39,414 nucleotides of DNA from Carboxylicivirga fragile (GTDB lineage Bacteria; Bacteroidota; Bacteroidia; Bacteroidales; Marinilabiliaceae): NCBI GenBank assembly GCA_025499625.1, contig JAFMVD010000055.1, forward strand, positions 1 through 39,414, read 5' to 3'. How positions within the stretch are numbered: position 1 is the first letter of the stretch; the number at the start of each line of letters is the position of its first letter. The notes below the pieces were generated by a model that worked only from the letters and a program-made list of their open reading frames with translations, had not been told where the DNA came from and did no database searches. Position numbers and translations under genes: made by a program. Below are positions 15,846 through 24,853 of this stretch, piece after piece.

Positions 15846-18431
15846 ATGTATAGAATAATAGGATTGGCAATAGGTGTGTTGTTTTTGTTCACTGCTTGTA
15901 AGCAAGTAAAAGAGGAGAGTATGATTGTGAAATCATTAAATAATGGCTGGACCTATCAGGAAATAGACGGAGATCATTCAGGTGATGCAACTGTTCCGGG
16001 AACCATTCATACTGATTTGTTGAAAAATGGTCAAATTGAAGATCCTTTTTACAGAACCAATGAGAAGGATTTGCAATGGATTGACAAGAAAGACTGGTTG
16101 TATCAAACTGTTTTTATTGCAGATAATAAAATACTATCGAATGATAAAGTGGAGCTACATTTTAATGGACTTGATACGTATGCCGATGTTTATCTGAATG
16201 ATAGCTTAATACTTGAGGCATTTAATATGCATCGAGAATGGTCGGTTGATGTTAAGAATTACATCAAAAAAGGAGAAAATCGGCTTAAAGTTTATTTGCA
16301 TTCTCCAGTGAAGAAAGGTCTAGAGTTGTATAATGCATCGCCCTATTCGTATCCTGCCAATAATGATCAATCGGAAAATGGAGGTTTAGACGATAAGAAA
16401 ATATCTGTATTTACGCGTAAGGCTGGTTATCATTACGGATGGGATTGGGGGCCACGATTTGTCACTTCTGGTATTTGGCGATCGGTTGAGCTTCAGTGCT
16501 GGAATGATCTAAATTTAGAATCGGTATACATCAAGCAACCTTTCGTTACAGCTGAATTGGCACAGTTAGTTGCTAATATTGAAATAAGTGCCGAACATCA
16601 AATAAATGCCGAAGTTGAGATTACAAATATGAAGGAGCAAAGGCTTGTGGCAAAGCAAGTACTTGTTCTTGAAAAAGGAGCAAATAGTTTTTCAATTCCT
16701 TTTGAAATAGCACAACCTAAATTGTGGTGGAGTAATGGTTTAGGAGCTCCCAATATGTATGATTTTAGAGTCCAAATTAAAAATGTACATGGGAGTGCTA
16801 TTTCGAAACGAACCGTTTCTACAGGTTTACGATCCATCAAATTAGTTTGTGAAACGGATAAAGAGGGAGAGAGCTTTTTGTTTGAATTAAATGGAGTTAG
16901 GGTGTTTGCTAAGGGAGCTAATTATATTCCGAATGATAGTTTTTTACCAAGAGTGGCAAAAGAGGATTACGAAAAGGTGGTATCAGATGCTGTGAAGGCC
17001 AATATGAATATGTTAAGAGTTTGGGGTGGTGGTATTTATGAAAATGATTATTTCTACGAATTATGCGATCGCAATGGTATTATGGTTTGGCAAGACTTTA
17101 TGTTTGCATGTTCAATGTATCCAGGCGATAATGCCATGTTGGATAATATTAAAGCAGAGGCCATTGATAACGTGGTTCGACTTCGTAATCATCCATCAAT
17201 AGTTTTGTGGTGTGGAAATAATGAGATAAATACCGCATGGCATCATTTTGGTGAAGGAGGATGGGGTTGGAAGCAGCAATATTCTGAGGAGCAACAAGAA
17301 GAAATCCATAAAGCTTATACGGATATATTTCATGCAGTTTTGCCCGAGGTGGTTGAAAACTATACGGATAATATGAGTTATTGGCCGTCATCACCACAAG
17401 CAGGCTATGATCCGCAAATGCATGCCAGTGATAAAAATACTTCTGGCGATATGCACTATTGGGGGGTATGGCATGGTTTGCATCGTTTTGAAGACTTTGA
17501 TAAATATCGGTCTCGATTTATGAGTGAGTATGGTTTTCAATCATTTCCTGATTTTGAGTCTGTGCAGACTTATACGCAGCCCGATGATTATAACATCGAG
17601 TCGGATGTAATGGCGGCCCATCAGCGAAGCGGGATCGGAAACCTTCGAATAAGAGAATATATGGGTTGGTATTATAATGTACCCGACGATTTTGAAGCGT
17701 TTTTGTACATGAGTCAAGTCTTGCAAGCACATGGTATTCGTATGGCTATTGAAGCTCATCGGCGGGCAATGCCTTATTGCATGGGTTCCTTGTATTGGCA
17801 AATAAATGATTGTTGGCCAGTAGCCAGCTGGAGTAGTACTGATTATTACCATAAATGGAAAGCTGTTCATTATGCAGTTAGAGATGCATTTGAACCCGTT
17901 ATGCTTAGTACAGTTAATAATGGCCAACAAGTTGATGTGTTTGTGGTTTCCGATTTACTAGAGGATAGAAAGGCACAACTGCGAATGCAATTAATGGATT
18001 TCCAAGGTAATATTTTTCAGGATGAAACGACAGATATTGTTATTGAGCAAAATACAAGTACACAATTAAATTCGATTAAAACCTCCGACTTTCCAAGATT
18101 GGATGCAACCACAAATGTGTTGGTTTTAAATGTTGTTGAAAACGATGAGGTTTTATGTTCTAAATACCATTATTTCGAAAGTCAGAAAGAGTTGAAACTA
18201 AGGGAACCTAAAATTAATGTGAAAGTTGAAGAAGCAGAAGGTGAAACTTACTTACTAGTTTCGTCAAATACACTCGTTCGAAATTTATACTTATACGATG
18301 AACTTTCCGGTTTAATACTCGATGATAACTATTTTGATTTGTTGCCTGGTGACATGAAAAGAATTAAGGTTTTAAGTGCTACATATTCAGTGAGTTCAAA
18401 ATATGTTAACCATCGATACATAAGACGTTAA
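15846..18431 (+). CDS. GH2 beta-mannosidase, lipoprotein
   Basis: An 861-residue GH2 enzyme with a lipoprotein signal (LFLFTAC, lipidated C18). The N-terminal jelly-roll domain has TVPGTIHTDLLKNGQIEDPF and the GYHYGWDWGPRFVTSGIW block typical of beta-mannosidases rather than beta-galactosidases. The TIM barrel holds MLRVWGGGIYE, the acid/base E460 in WCGNNEIN and the nucleophile E561 in FMSEYGFQSFP. A C-terminal Ig-like domain completes the protein at normal family length. It removes single mannose residues from the non-reducing end of mannooligosaccharides. The lipoprotein signal places it in the envelope, most likely facing the periplasm. It ends the first enzyme cluster; a 180-base gap with a promoter candidate separates it from susC. 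Confidence 0.95.
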   Translation: MYRIIGLAIGVLFLFTACKQVKEESMIVKSLNNGWTYQEIDGDHSGDATVPGTIHTDLLKNGQIEDPFYRTNEKDLQWIDKKDWLYQTVFIADNKILSNDKVELHFNGLDTYADVYLNDSLILEAFNMHREWSVDVKNYIKKGENRLKVYLHSPVKKGLELYNASPYSYPANNDQSENGGLDDKKISVFTRKAGYHYGWDWGPRFVTSGIWRSVELQCWNDLNLESVYIKQPFVTAELAQLVANIEISAEHQINAEVEITNMKEQRLVAKQVLVLEKGANSFSIPFEIAQPKLWWSNGLGAPNMYDFRVQIKNVHGSAISKRTVSTGLRSIKLVCETDKEGESFLFELNGVRVFAKGANYIPNDSFLPRVAKEDYEKVVSDAVKANMNMLRVWGGGIYENDYFYELCDRNGIMVWQDFMFACSMYPGDNAMLDNIKAEAIDNVVRLRNHPSIVLWCGNNEINTAWHHFGEGGWGWKQQYSEEQQEEIHKAYTDIFHAVLPEVVENYTDNMSYWPSSPQAGYDPQMHASDKNTSGDMHYWGVWHGLHRFEDFDKYRSRFMSEYGFQSFPDFESVQTYTQPDDYNIESDVMAAHQRSGIGNLRIREYMGWYYNVPDDFEAFLYMSQVLQAHGIRMAIEAHRRAMPYCMGSLYWQINDCWPVASWSSTDYYHKWKAVHYAVRDAFEPVMLSTVNNGQQVDVFVVSDLLEDRKAQLRMQLMDFQGNIFQDETTDIVIEQNTSTQLNSIKTSDFPRLDATTNVLVLNVVENDEVLCSKYHYFESQKELKLREPKINVKVEEAEGETYLLVSSNTLVRNLYLYDELSGLILDDNYFDLLPGDMKRIKVLSATYSVSSKYVNHRYIRR

Positions 18432-18435
18432 CAAA

Positions 18436-18471
18436 TTGACACATATATTAGTATTAAACAACATACTTTTG
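18436..18471 (+). promoter_or_regulatory. Candidate promoter for the SusC/SusD block
   Basis: TACTTTTG (18464-18471) fits the -7 consensus TAnnTTTG. A TTG (18436-18438) stands 25 bases upstream, somewhat farther than the usual 19-21. The region lies about 140 bases before susC. The 12-mer AATTGACACATA (18434-18445) also occurs at 7536-7547 upstream of the HTCS gene. Confidence 0.4.
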
Positions 18472-18593
18472 GATTGACCTGATTCTGAGGTTAGGGAATT
18501 AAGCATAGAATTAAAGAAACAAGAGTTGTGAAGATATTCATAGTTGATTTTTTCAACCATGGATAGATGATTAAAATGTTGCCCAAATATGTA

Positions 18594-18610
18594 AGTGTAT
18601 AGTATACACT
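18594..18610. promoter_or_regulatory. Perfect 17-base palindrome abutting the susC start
   Basis: AGTGTATA and TATACACT are exact inverse complements with a single G between them, ending one base before the first susC ATG. As DNA it looks like an operator for a dimeric regulator. As RNA it would form a short hairpin over the initiation region of the 18612 start. If so, the second in-frame ATG at 18645 may be used. Confidence 0.5.
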
Positions 18611-18611
18611 A

Positions 18612-21600
18612 ATGAAATATAGTTATTTAATTAAAACAAGTTTTATGAATTTGAATCTGCGATTATTTGGAGTTATTGTCATGTTTCTGGTGGTTCATTC
18701 CATTTTTGGCCAGAACAGGACAATATCTGGAACAGTAACGGATGATATGAATGAGCCCTTACCGGGCGTATCTATCCAAATTGAAGGTACAACACAAGGT
18801 ACTATTACTGATTTTGACGGTAATTATACCCTTAGTTTGCCGGAGGGAAATGTTATTCTCCACTTTTCATTTATTGGTTTTGAGAATAAAAAAATTGAAG
18901 TGGGTACTCAGACAGTACTGAATGTTCAATTACAAATGGATACTGAAGGGTTGGATGAAGTTGTGGTGGTTGGATACGGAACCATGAAAAAGAGTGACCT
19001 TTCAGGTGCTTCTGTTTCATTGGATGCAGATAAATTGGTGGCCGCTGGTATCGCCAACATCGATCAGGCACTGCAAGGGCGTGCTGCTGGTGTTACGGCT
19101 GTTTCTACGTCTGGTCAACCGGGTGGTGCTGTCAGTGTTCGTGTGCGCGGACAAAGTACGGTTAATGCCGGAGCTGAGCCATTGTATGTGATTGACGGAG
19201 TGCCGATGCAGAATACTGCTACTGGTGGTCATGATTTAGGATTAGGAGATGCTTTAGGTAATTCGCCAACATCGGGTGTCTCACCGCTTTCAAAGCTTAA
19301 TCCAAATGATATTGTATCGATGGAAATATTAAAGGATGCCTCGGCTACTGCAATTTATGGTTCGCAGGGTGCTAATGGTGTTATCATTATCACGACCAAG
19401 CGTGGTAAAGAAGGTGATGCTAAGTTTAACTACGAGGGATCATACGGTGTGCAACGCCAAAACACGCTTATTGACATCATGAACTTGACAGACTTTGCAG
19501 AGTTCAGTAATTCTGTGGCTGCTCAAACCAACGGACGAGAAGAACGTCCTGAATTTCTAGATCCTTCGTTGTTAGGTCATGGTACCGACTGGCAGGAATC
19601 CATCTTTCAGATTGCACCAGTTCAACAACATCAGGTTAATGTATCAGGTGGTAGTGATAAGCTAAGGTATTATGTGTCAGGAGGCTATTTAAATCAGGAA
19701 GGTACTGTTATTGGAACTGAATTTGAGCGTTTCTCTTTCAGGACTAATCTTGATGCTCAGCTCAAAGACTGGTTAAAAATGGGGGTAAACGTTAATTATT
19801 CACAAACGGATGAGCGTCTTGGACTTGCCGATTCAGAGGCTGGTATTATTCGTATTGCCTTGCAAACCACACCAGATATGCCTATTTATAACATGGATGG
19901 TACTTATGCCAGTATTTTCAGAGAGGGGCAAACTTCACAGCCTAATGCTATTGGAATGGCCATGGATGATGATAACTTCTTAAGTCGAAATTCGTTTGGT
20001 AGCACTGTGTTCTTTGATGCAACCCTGTTGGAAAATTTGGTTTTACATACCGAAGGAACAATGAATCTTGATTTTTCAAAAGCAGAAGTATTTAGACCAA
20101 CCATTGTTTATGGCAATTGGGAACGGCCTATTAACTCCATGCGAGCGCAAAACAATAAAAATACATTCTGGCAAGTGAAGAACTACCTGACTTATTCTAG
20201 AACTTTTGGTAGACATAGCGGAACGGTTATGATAGGACAGGATATGTGGGAAAATAATTATGAATTCGAAAGTGTGTATAATACGAACTTACCAAGTAAC
20301 GATATCCAAAACCCACAATTGGGTGATGGTACGCCTCAAATTACTTATGGGTTCGGAAGTGCTACCAATGCGTCTTATTTTGGACGTTTAAATTATAACT
20401 ACGATAATCGTTACATGATGACCTACACTTATCGTCGTGATGGTTCATCCAACTTCGGACCTGAAAACAGATGGGCTGGTTTCCATTCGTTTGCTGGTTC
20501 ATGGCGCTTTAGTAACGAGTTTTTTATGGAATGGGCACAACACTTTTTAAGTAACGGTAAACTACGTGTTGGCTGGGGGCAGGTTGGAAACCAGAATATT
20601 GGCGGTTACTTGTGGGGTGCAGGTATTGTTAAAATGGATACTGGTTTAGGAGCTGGATATCGTCAGTCAAACATAGCGAACCCATACATCCAATGGGAAA
20701 AGCAGGAACAGATTAACATTGGCTTGGATTTGACCCTATTTAATTTTGCTGATGTGGTGTTTGAAGTGTATGACAAAACATCAAAAGATATGTTAATGCC
20801 TTTGCAATTACCATCATACATGGGTACGCGAGGTAATTCATCCAGTGCACTAGCAGCTCCCTGGGGTAATTTCGGACAGATTAACAATAAAGGTCTGGAA
20901 GTATCTGTAACGACGCATAATTTTAAACGTAACTTTACGTGGGATACTGATTTCCAAATTTCTTTGAATCGCAATGAATTAGTGGCCTTAGATGGCACAC
21001 CGTCGGCGCACATTGAAGGATATGGGCAGTGGAGCGATGTGGTGTCATTAACTGAAGTAGGTGATCCTTTATTTAATTTTTACGGATACGTTACCGATGG
21101 TGTTTATCAGGATTTAGACGATTTACAAAATAGCCCGCGACCTTCTGGTTATCCCTCTGATGGTGTATTTGGAATAAATACAACCACTTATGTGGGTGAC
21201 CTGAAATTTAAAGATATTAGCGGACCCGATGGAAAGCCAGACGGCATCATTGATTCTTACGATAGAACCAATATTGGTTCACCAATGCCTGATTTTACTT
21301 TTGGGTTTAATAATACCTTCTCATATAAAAACTTCGATTTAAGTATTTTTATAAATGGCTCATATGGTAACGATGTCATGAACTATACGGCCATTAGCCT
21401 CTCAAATATGAAAAGCCTTTGGGCCAATCAGCTCGATGTTGTAAATGATAGAGCTAGATTGGTACCAATTGATGGTAATAATACAGGCGTATGGTGGTCT
21501 GATGTTACGAATGTACGAGTTGCTAATTCAAATACGAATATTCCACGTGCCACTGGTACCGACCCTAACGATAATGATCGAATATCGGATCGCTACATCG

Positions 21601-21851
21601 AAGATGGGTCATTTATTCGTATAAAAAACATCACCTTAGGTTATACGCTTCCGAAGTATTTAACTGAACGCCTGCACCTCGACAATGCCCGCGTATATGG
21701 TAGCGTCGAAAACCTAGCTACATTTACCAACTACACTGGTTTTGACCCAGAAGTTGGAGCCAGTACTCAAAGTGCCAATGTATTTGGCTTGGATAATGGA
21801 CGATATCCGTCGCCACAGGTTTTTACTTTTGGCTTAAGTGTTTCATTCTAA
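18612..21851 (+). CDS. susC: SusC/RagA-family TonB-dependent outer-membrane transporter
   Basis: A 1079-residue outer-membrane receptor. After the signal peptide come a carboxypeptidase-regulatory-like beta-sandwich (about residues 38-120; ISGTVTDDMNEPLPGVSI, GTITDFDGNYTL), the TonB-box region DEVVVVGYGTMKKSDLSGA, a plug with GRAAGV, PLYVIDGVPMQ and ILKDASATAIYGSQGANGVI, and a long beta barrel ending in FGLSVSF with the expected terminal aromatic. It imports mannooligosaccharides across the outer membrane together with the SusD partner that begins 12 bases downstream. Two starts are possible, 18612 and 18645; the shorter one gives a more compact signal peptide and clears the palindrome. Substrate is inferred from the surrounding enzymes. 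Confidence 0.96.
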   Translation: MKYSYLIKTSFMNLNLRLFGVIVMFLVVHSIFGQNRTISGTVTDDMNEPLPGVSIQIEGTTQGTITDFDGNYTLSLPEGNVILHFSFIGFENKKIEVGTQTVLNVQLQMDTEGLDEVVVVGYGTMKKSDLSGASVSLDADKLVAAGIANIDQALQGRAAGVTAVSTSGQPGGAVSVRVRGQSTVNAGAEPLYVIDGVPMQNTATGGHDLGLGDALGNSPTSGVSPLSKLNPNDIVSMEILKDASATAIYGSQGANGVIIITTKRGKEGDAKFNYEGSYGVQRQNTLIDIMNLTDFAEFSNSVAAQTNGREERPEFLDPSLLGHGTDWQESIFQIAPVQQHQVNVSGGSDKLRYYVSGGYLNQEGTVIGTEFERFSFRTNLDAQLKDWLKMGVNVNYSQTDERLGLADSEAGIIRIALQTTPDMPIYNMDGTYASIFREGQTSQPNAIGMAMDDDNFLSRNSFGSTVFFDATLLENLVLHTEGTMNLDFSKAEVFRPTIVYGNWERPINSMRAQNNKNTFWQVKNYLTYSRTFGRHSGTVMIGQDMWENNYEFESVYNTNLPSNDIQNPQLGDGTPQITYGFGSATNASYFGRLNYNYDNRYMMTYTYRRDGSSNFGPENRWAGFHSFAGSWRFSNEFFMEWAQHFLSNGKLRVGWGQVGNQNIGGYLWGAGIVKMDTGLGAGYRQSNIANPYIQWEKQEQINIGLDLTLFNFADVVFEVYDKTSKDMLMPLQLPSYMGTRGNSSSALAAPWGNFGQINNKGLEVSVTTHNFKRNFTWDTDFQISLNRNELVALDGTPSAHIEGYGQWSDVVSLTEVGDPLFNFYGYVTDGVYQDLDDLQNSPRPSGYPSDGVFGINTTTYVGDLKFKDISGPDGKPDGIIDSYDRTNIGSPMPDFTFGFNNTFSYKNFDLSIFINGSYGNDVMNYTAISLSNMKSLWANQLDVVNDRARLVPIDGNNTGVWWSDVTNVRVANSNTNIPRATGTDPNDNDRISDRYIEDGSFIRIKNITLGYTLPKYLTERLHLDNARVYGSVENLATFTNYTGFDPEVGASTQSANVFGLDNGRYPSPQVFTFGLSVSF

Positions 21852-21863
21852 TACGTATTTGCT

Positions 21864-23564
21864 ATGAAAATAGATAGTTTTAAAAGATTTATTATAGCCA
21901 TCCTAGTATTAGGAGCTGTATCATCTTGTGAAGATTTTTTAGAGCGTCCGGCAGAGGACACCTACACGATTGATAGTTTTTATCAAAACGATGAGCAACT
22001 GTATCAGTCTGTAAATACCATTTATAACTCACCATGGTATGATTTTCAGCGTGGTTTTATGAAAATTGGTGATGTGATGGCTGGTAATCTTGTTTTTGAT
22101 ATTGGAGATGGTTATACCAATTTGGTACTCAATAACTCAGATGCTGATATTGCCAATGCTTCAGCATCATTGTGGTCGGTTAATGCCTATTGTAATGGAG
22201 TTATCCAGAACGTTGATCTAAAGTCAGGCCCCAGCGTATCGCAAAAAGCCAAGAATACGGTTAAGGGTGAAGCCATGGTGTGGAAGGCAATGACTTACTT
22301 CTATTTGGTACGTTGTTTTGGCGCAGTGCCAATTATACATGATAATGCGGCTATCATTGCTGATAATTCATCCGCAACACTAAAGCGTAACAAGGTTGAA
22401 GATGTATATAAATATATTACATTGATTTTACATGATGCTATTGAACTGTTGCCTGAAGAAAATATGCAAGGACGTATTGATAAATACAGTGCCTATGGCT
22501 TATTAGCTAAAGTTTATTTGACTAAGTCAGGATACGGCATGAGCGGTTCGCGCAATGAAGCTGAATTAGCCGAAGCCGCTAAATATGCTAAGTTGGTAAT
22601 AGATAACAGTGGTCGTGTTCTTCACCCTGAATATGATGAAATATTTCAGTTGAAAGGAAATTTTAGTGAAGAAAGCCTTATTGCGTGGCACTGGACAGTT
22701 GGTGCACAATGGACCAGTCAAAATTCATTGCAGTCCGATTTGTCAATGACTAACTTCTCCGATGCTGTTCAGTCATGGGGTAACTGGGTGTATCCAACTA
22801 TCGATTTACAATCCGCTTTTGAAGAAAGTGCAACCACATTGTCGCGTAACTATCGCGATTCGCGACGAAAAGCAACAATGATGATGGTTGGTGATACCTA
22901 CGATTATTTTTGGACCGAAATGGGTGGTTTTGCTTATAACTGGGATAGTGCAACAGATGGTATGTATGGTGGTGCTATCAGTTTTGCGAGTGGCACAGGG
23001 TCTAACGTTGCCAAGCACATTGTTGGTCGTTTGGCCGACGCTCAGGCACAGGGCTACGAAACTCTCGACCGTATGCACACTCCACTAAGTACACATATTT
23101 TACGCTTGTCTGATGTTTATCTGGTGTATGCCGAGGCGGTGTTAGGTAATAGTGCTTCAACAACTGATGCTTCGGCACTGGCTGCATTTAATGCTGTTAG
23201 GGCGCGTGCTTTAAAAGGTAACCATGAGGATGAAACCAGTCTGGATTTTGCCATGATCGACCACGAACGCCGTATTGAGTTTGCCATGGAAGGTGACAGA
23301 TGGTACGACTTGGTTCGTCTGCATTATTATAATCCAGAAGCGGCTAAAGCCCAAATTCTTTCTCAAGAAAGAGGTACCTGGGAAGGACTGGAAGATTTCT
23401 ATACCAAGGAAGATGATTCAAACTTGAACATTACCAGTCATACAGTAACTGGCTTAAGCGATGACGATTTTACAATACCATTCCCTGAAGTTGATCTCTC
23501 ATTAAACCCCGGTTTAATGGACGAACCTGTTGACTTTGACTTTGGTTCCATAGGTTATAATTAA
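21864..23564 (+). CDS. susD: SusD/RagB-family glycan-binding lipoprotein
   Basis: A 566-residue SusD-like protein with a lipoprotein signal ending AVSSC (C22) followed by EDFLE, acidic residues that favour surface export. Family features are the opening CEDFLERPAEDTYT, the TPR-like helical core (MVWKAMTYFYLVRCFGAVPI, YSAYGLLAKVYLTKSG) and the C-terminal block with YLVYAEAVLG, FNAVRARAL, RRIEFAMEGDRWYDLVRL and a final PEVDLSLNPGL. SusD proteins form the lid over SusC and bind the glycan at the cell surface. The gene lies 12 bases after susC, the universal arrangement. Several aromatic residues (for example WHWTVGAQWTS near residues 273-283) could serve the sugar platform; this is inference. 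Confidence 0.96.
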   Translation: MKIDSFKRFIIAILVLGAVSSCEDFLERPAEDTYTIDSFYQNDEQLYQSVNTIYNSPWYDFQRGFMKIGDVMAGNLVFDIGDGYTNLVLNNSDADIANASASLWSVNAYCNGVIQNVDLKSGPSVSQKAKNTVKGEAMVWKAMTYFYLVRCFGAVPIIHDNAAIIADNSSATLKRNKVEDVYKYITLILHDAIELLPEENMQGRIDKYSAYGLLAKVYLTKSGYGMSGSRNEAELAEAAKYAKLVIDNSGRVLHPEYDEIFQLKGNFSEESLIAWHWTVGAQWTSQNSLQSDLSMTNFSDAVQSWGNWVYPTIDLQSAFEESATTLSRNYRDSRRKATMMMVGDTYDYFWTEMGGFAYNWDSATDGMYGGAISFASGTGSNVAKHIVGRLADAQAQGYETLDRMHTPLSTHILRLSDVYLVYAEAVLGNSASTTDASALAAFNAVRARALKGNHEDETSLDFAMIDHERRIEFAMEGDRWYDLVRLHYYNPEAAKAQILSQERGTWEGLEDFYTKEDDSNLNITSHTVTGLSDDDFTIPFPEVDLSLNPGLMDEPVDFDFGSIGYN

Positions 23565-23583
23565 TTCAACAAAAGAGTTCAAT

Positions 23584-24825
23584 ATGAAAACGATAAATAA
23601 GCAAAAAATATATACACTGTTTCTGTCTCTGTTAATGATCGCAGGAATAGGCTTGTTGCAGTCATGTGAAGAGTATCCGCATGAATACGAGGTAAGCGGA
23701 GGAGTGCCAAGTGTGAATTACATCAGAATGACCGATCCGGACAAATCTGATTCACTTATTGTGAGTGCTTCTTTAAATACAACCATAGCACTTATTGGTG
23801 ATAATTTAACCAGCATTACCGAAATGTGGTTCAATGATAGAGAAGCGTATTTGAATACTAGTTTTATGACCTCCAATTCACTTATTGTGACCATTCCTAA
23901 TGAAATACCAGGAGAGGTATCTAATAAGATTTACATGGTAGCTGGTTCGGATACGATAATACATGATTTTAATGTGATTGTGCCTCCTCCATCACCCAAA
24001 TCGATGTTATGTGAATTTGTTGCAGATGGTGAACAGGCTATTATCAAGGGTAGTTATTTTATCAACGATCCCAATGTACCTATTCAAGTGATATTCCCTG
24101 GTGAGTTATCTGGTGAAGTGGTTGCTGTTAGTGATGATTTTGATGAAATCGTGGTAAATGTACCAGCCGGCGCTGCTTCTGGACAGTTAACTGTCAAAAG
24201 CATTTACGGTGCTGGTCGTTCATCTTTCTTCTTCCGTGATGATCGCAACTACATTTTAGATTGGGATAATCTGGATGCAGCCGGCGGATGGCGTTCGGGT
24301 GTTATTGCCAACTCTGAACCTGCTGGCATTAATGGTAATTATGTTCGTTTTGATGGTGATGTATCTGGTGAAATTGGAGCTACCTGGAATGAAGATGCGC
24401 ATAGTTTTAACTTGTGGAATGCTTCTAATGGTCGTCCAGATGTACCATTCTATGACGGCGATTTAAACGAGGCTGTCCTTAAATTTGAGTGTTATGTGGT
24501 TGAAGAATGGAAATCGGCTGCTCTGCAAATGATTTTCACTCCATATTCGGTGAGTGGAACCAATGGCTATATCGGTGATAATGCTACCCAGCGAGGATTG
24601 TGGAATCCTTGGGCTTCATCGGGGAGTTTTAAAACGGATGGATGGATAACCGTTTCGATCCCAATGAAAGAATTTCATTATTTCCACGATGGCAAAGATG
24701 CCGGAGAGAATGTAACAAATGATATGCTTGGAGGATTAACATTCTTTGTTTGGCACGGTGGTGTGGAAGGTGAAGATTGCCGAGTGCACATGTGCATTGA
24801 CAACATTCGTATTGTACCTATGTAG
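23584..24825 (+). CDS. Surface glycan-binding protein (SGBP_B-like) with IPT/TIG and lectin-like domains
   Basis: A 413-residue lipoprotein (LLQSC, C28, followed by EE, consistent with surface display). Residues about 40-125 and 130-215 look like two IPT/TIG Ig-like domains (NTTIALIGDNLTSITEMWFND; EQAIIKGSYFI). The C-terminal ~200 residues form a beta-sandwich with YILDWDNLDAAGGW, NGNYVRFDGD, LKFECYVVEEWKSAALQMIF, WITVSIPMKEF and HMCIDNIRIVP, resembling the glycan-binding domain of the SGBP_B group first described for xyloglucan. It should tether mannan at the surface next to SusC/SusD. The gene begins 19 bases after susD. The sugar specificity is inferred from context. Confidence 0.88.
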   Translation: MKTINKQKIYTLFLSLLMIAGIGLLQSCEEYPHEYEVSGGVPSVNYIRMTDPDKSDSLIVSASLNTTIALIGDNLTSITEMWFNDREAYLNTSFMTSNSLIVTIPNEIPGEVSNKIYMVAGSDTIIHDFNVIVPPPSPKSMLCEFVADGEQAIIKGSYFINDPNVPIQVIFPGELSGEVVAVSDDFDEIVVNVPAGAASGQLTVKSIYGAGRSSFFFRDDRNYILDWDNLDAAGGWRSGVIANSEPAGINGNYVRFDGDVSGEIGATWNEDAHSFNLWNASNGRPDVPFYDGDLNEAVLKFECYVVEEWKSAALQMIFTPYSVSGTNGYIGDNATQRGLWNPWASSGSFKTDGWITVSIPMKEFHYFHDGKDAGENVTNDMLGGLTFFVWHGGVEGEDCRVHMCIDNIRIVPM

Positions 24826-24853
24826 ATTTATTGAACATTAAAAACGATTTGCT

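Noticed and set aside
7536-18445. Shared 12-mer AATTGACACATA upstream of the HTCS gene (7536-7547) and of susC (18434-18445)
   Set aside because: In AT-rich intergenic DNA a 12-base match is not far from chance, and its position relative to the two -7 boxes differs, so it is not a consistent promoter element.
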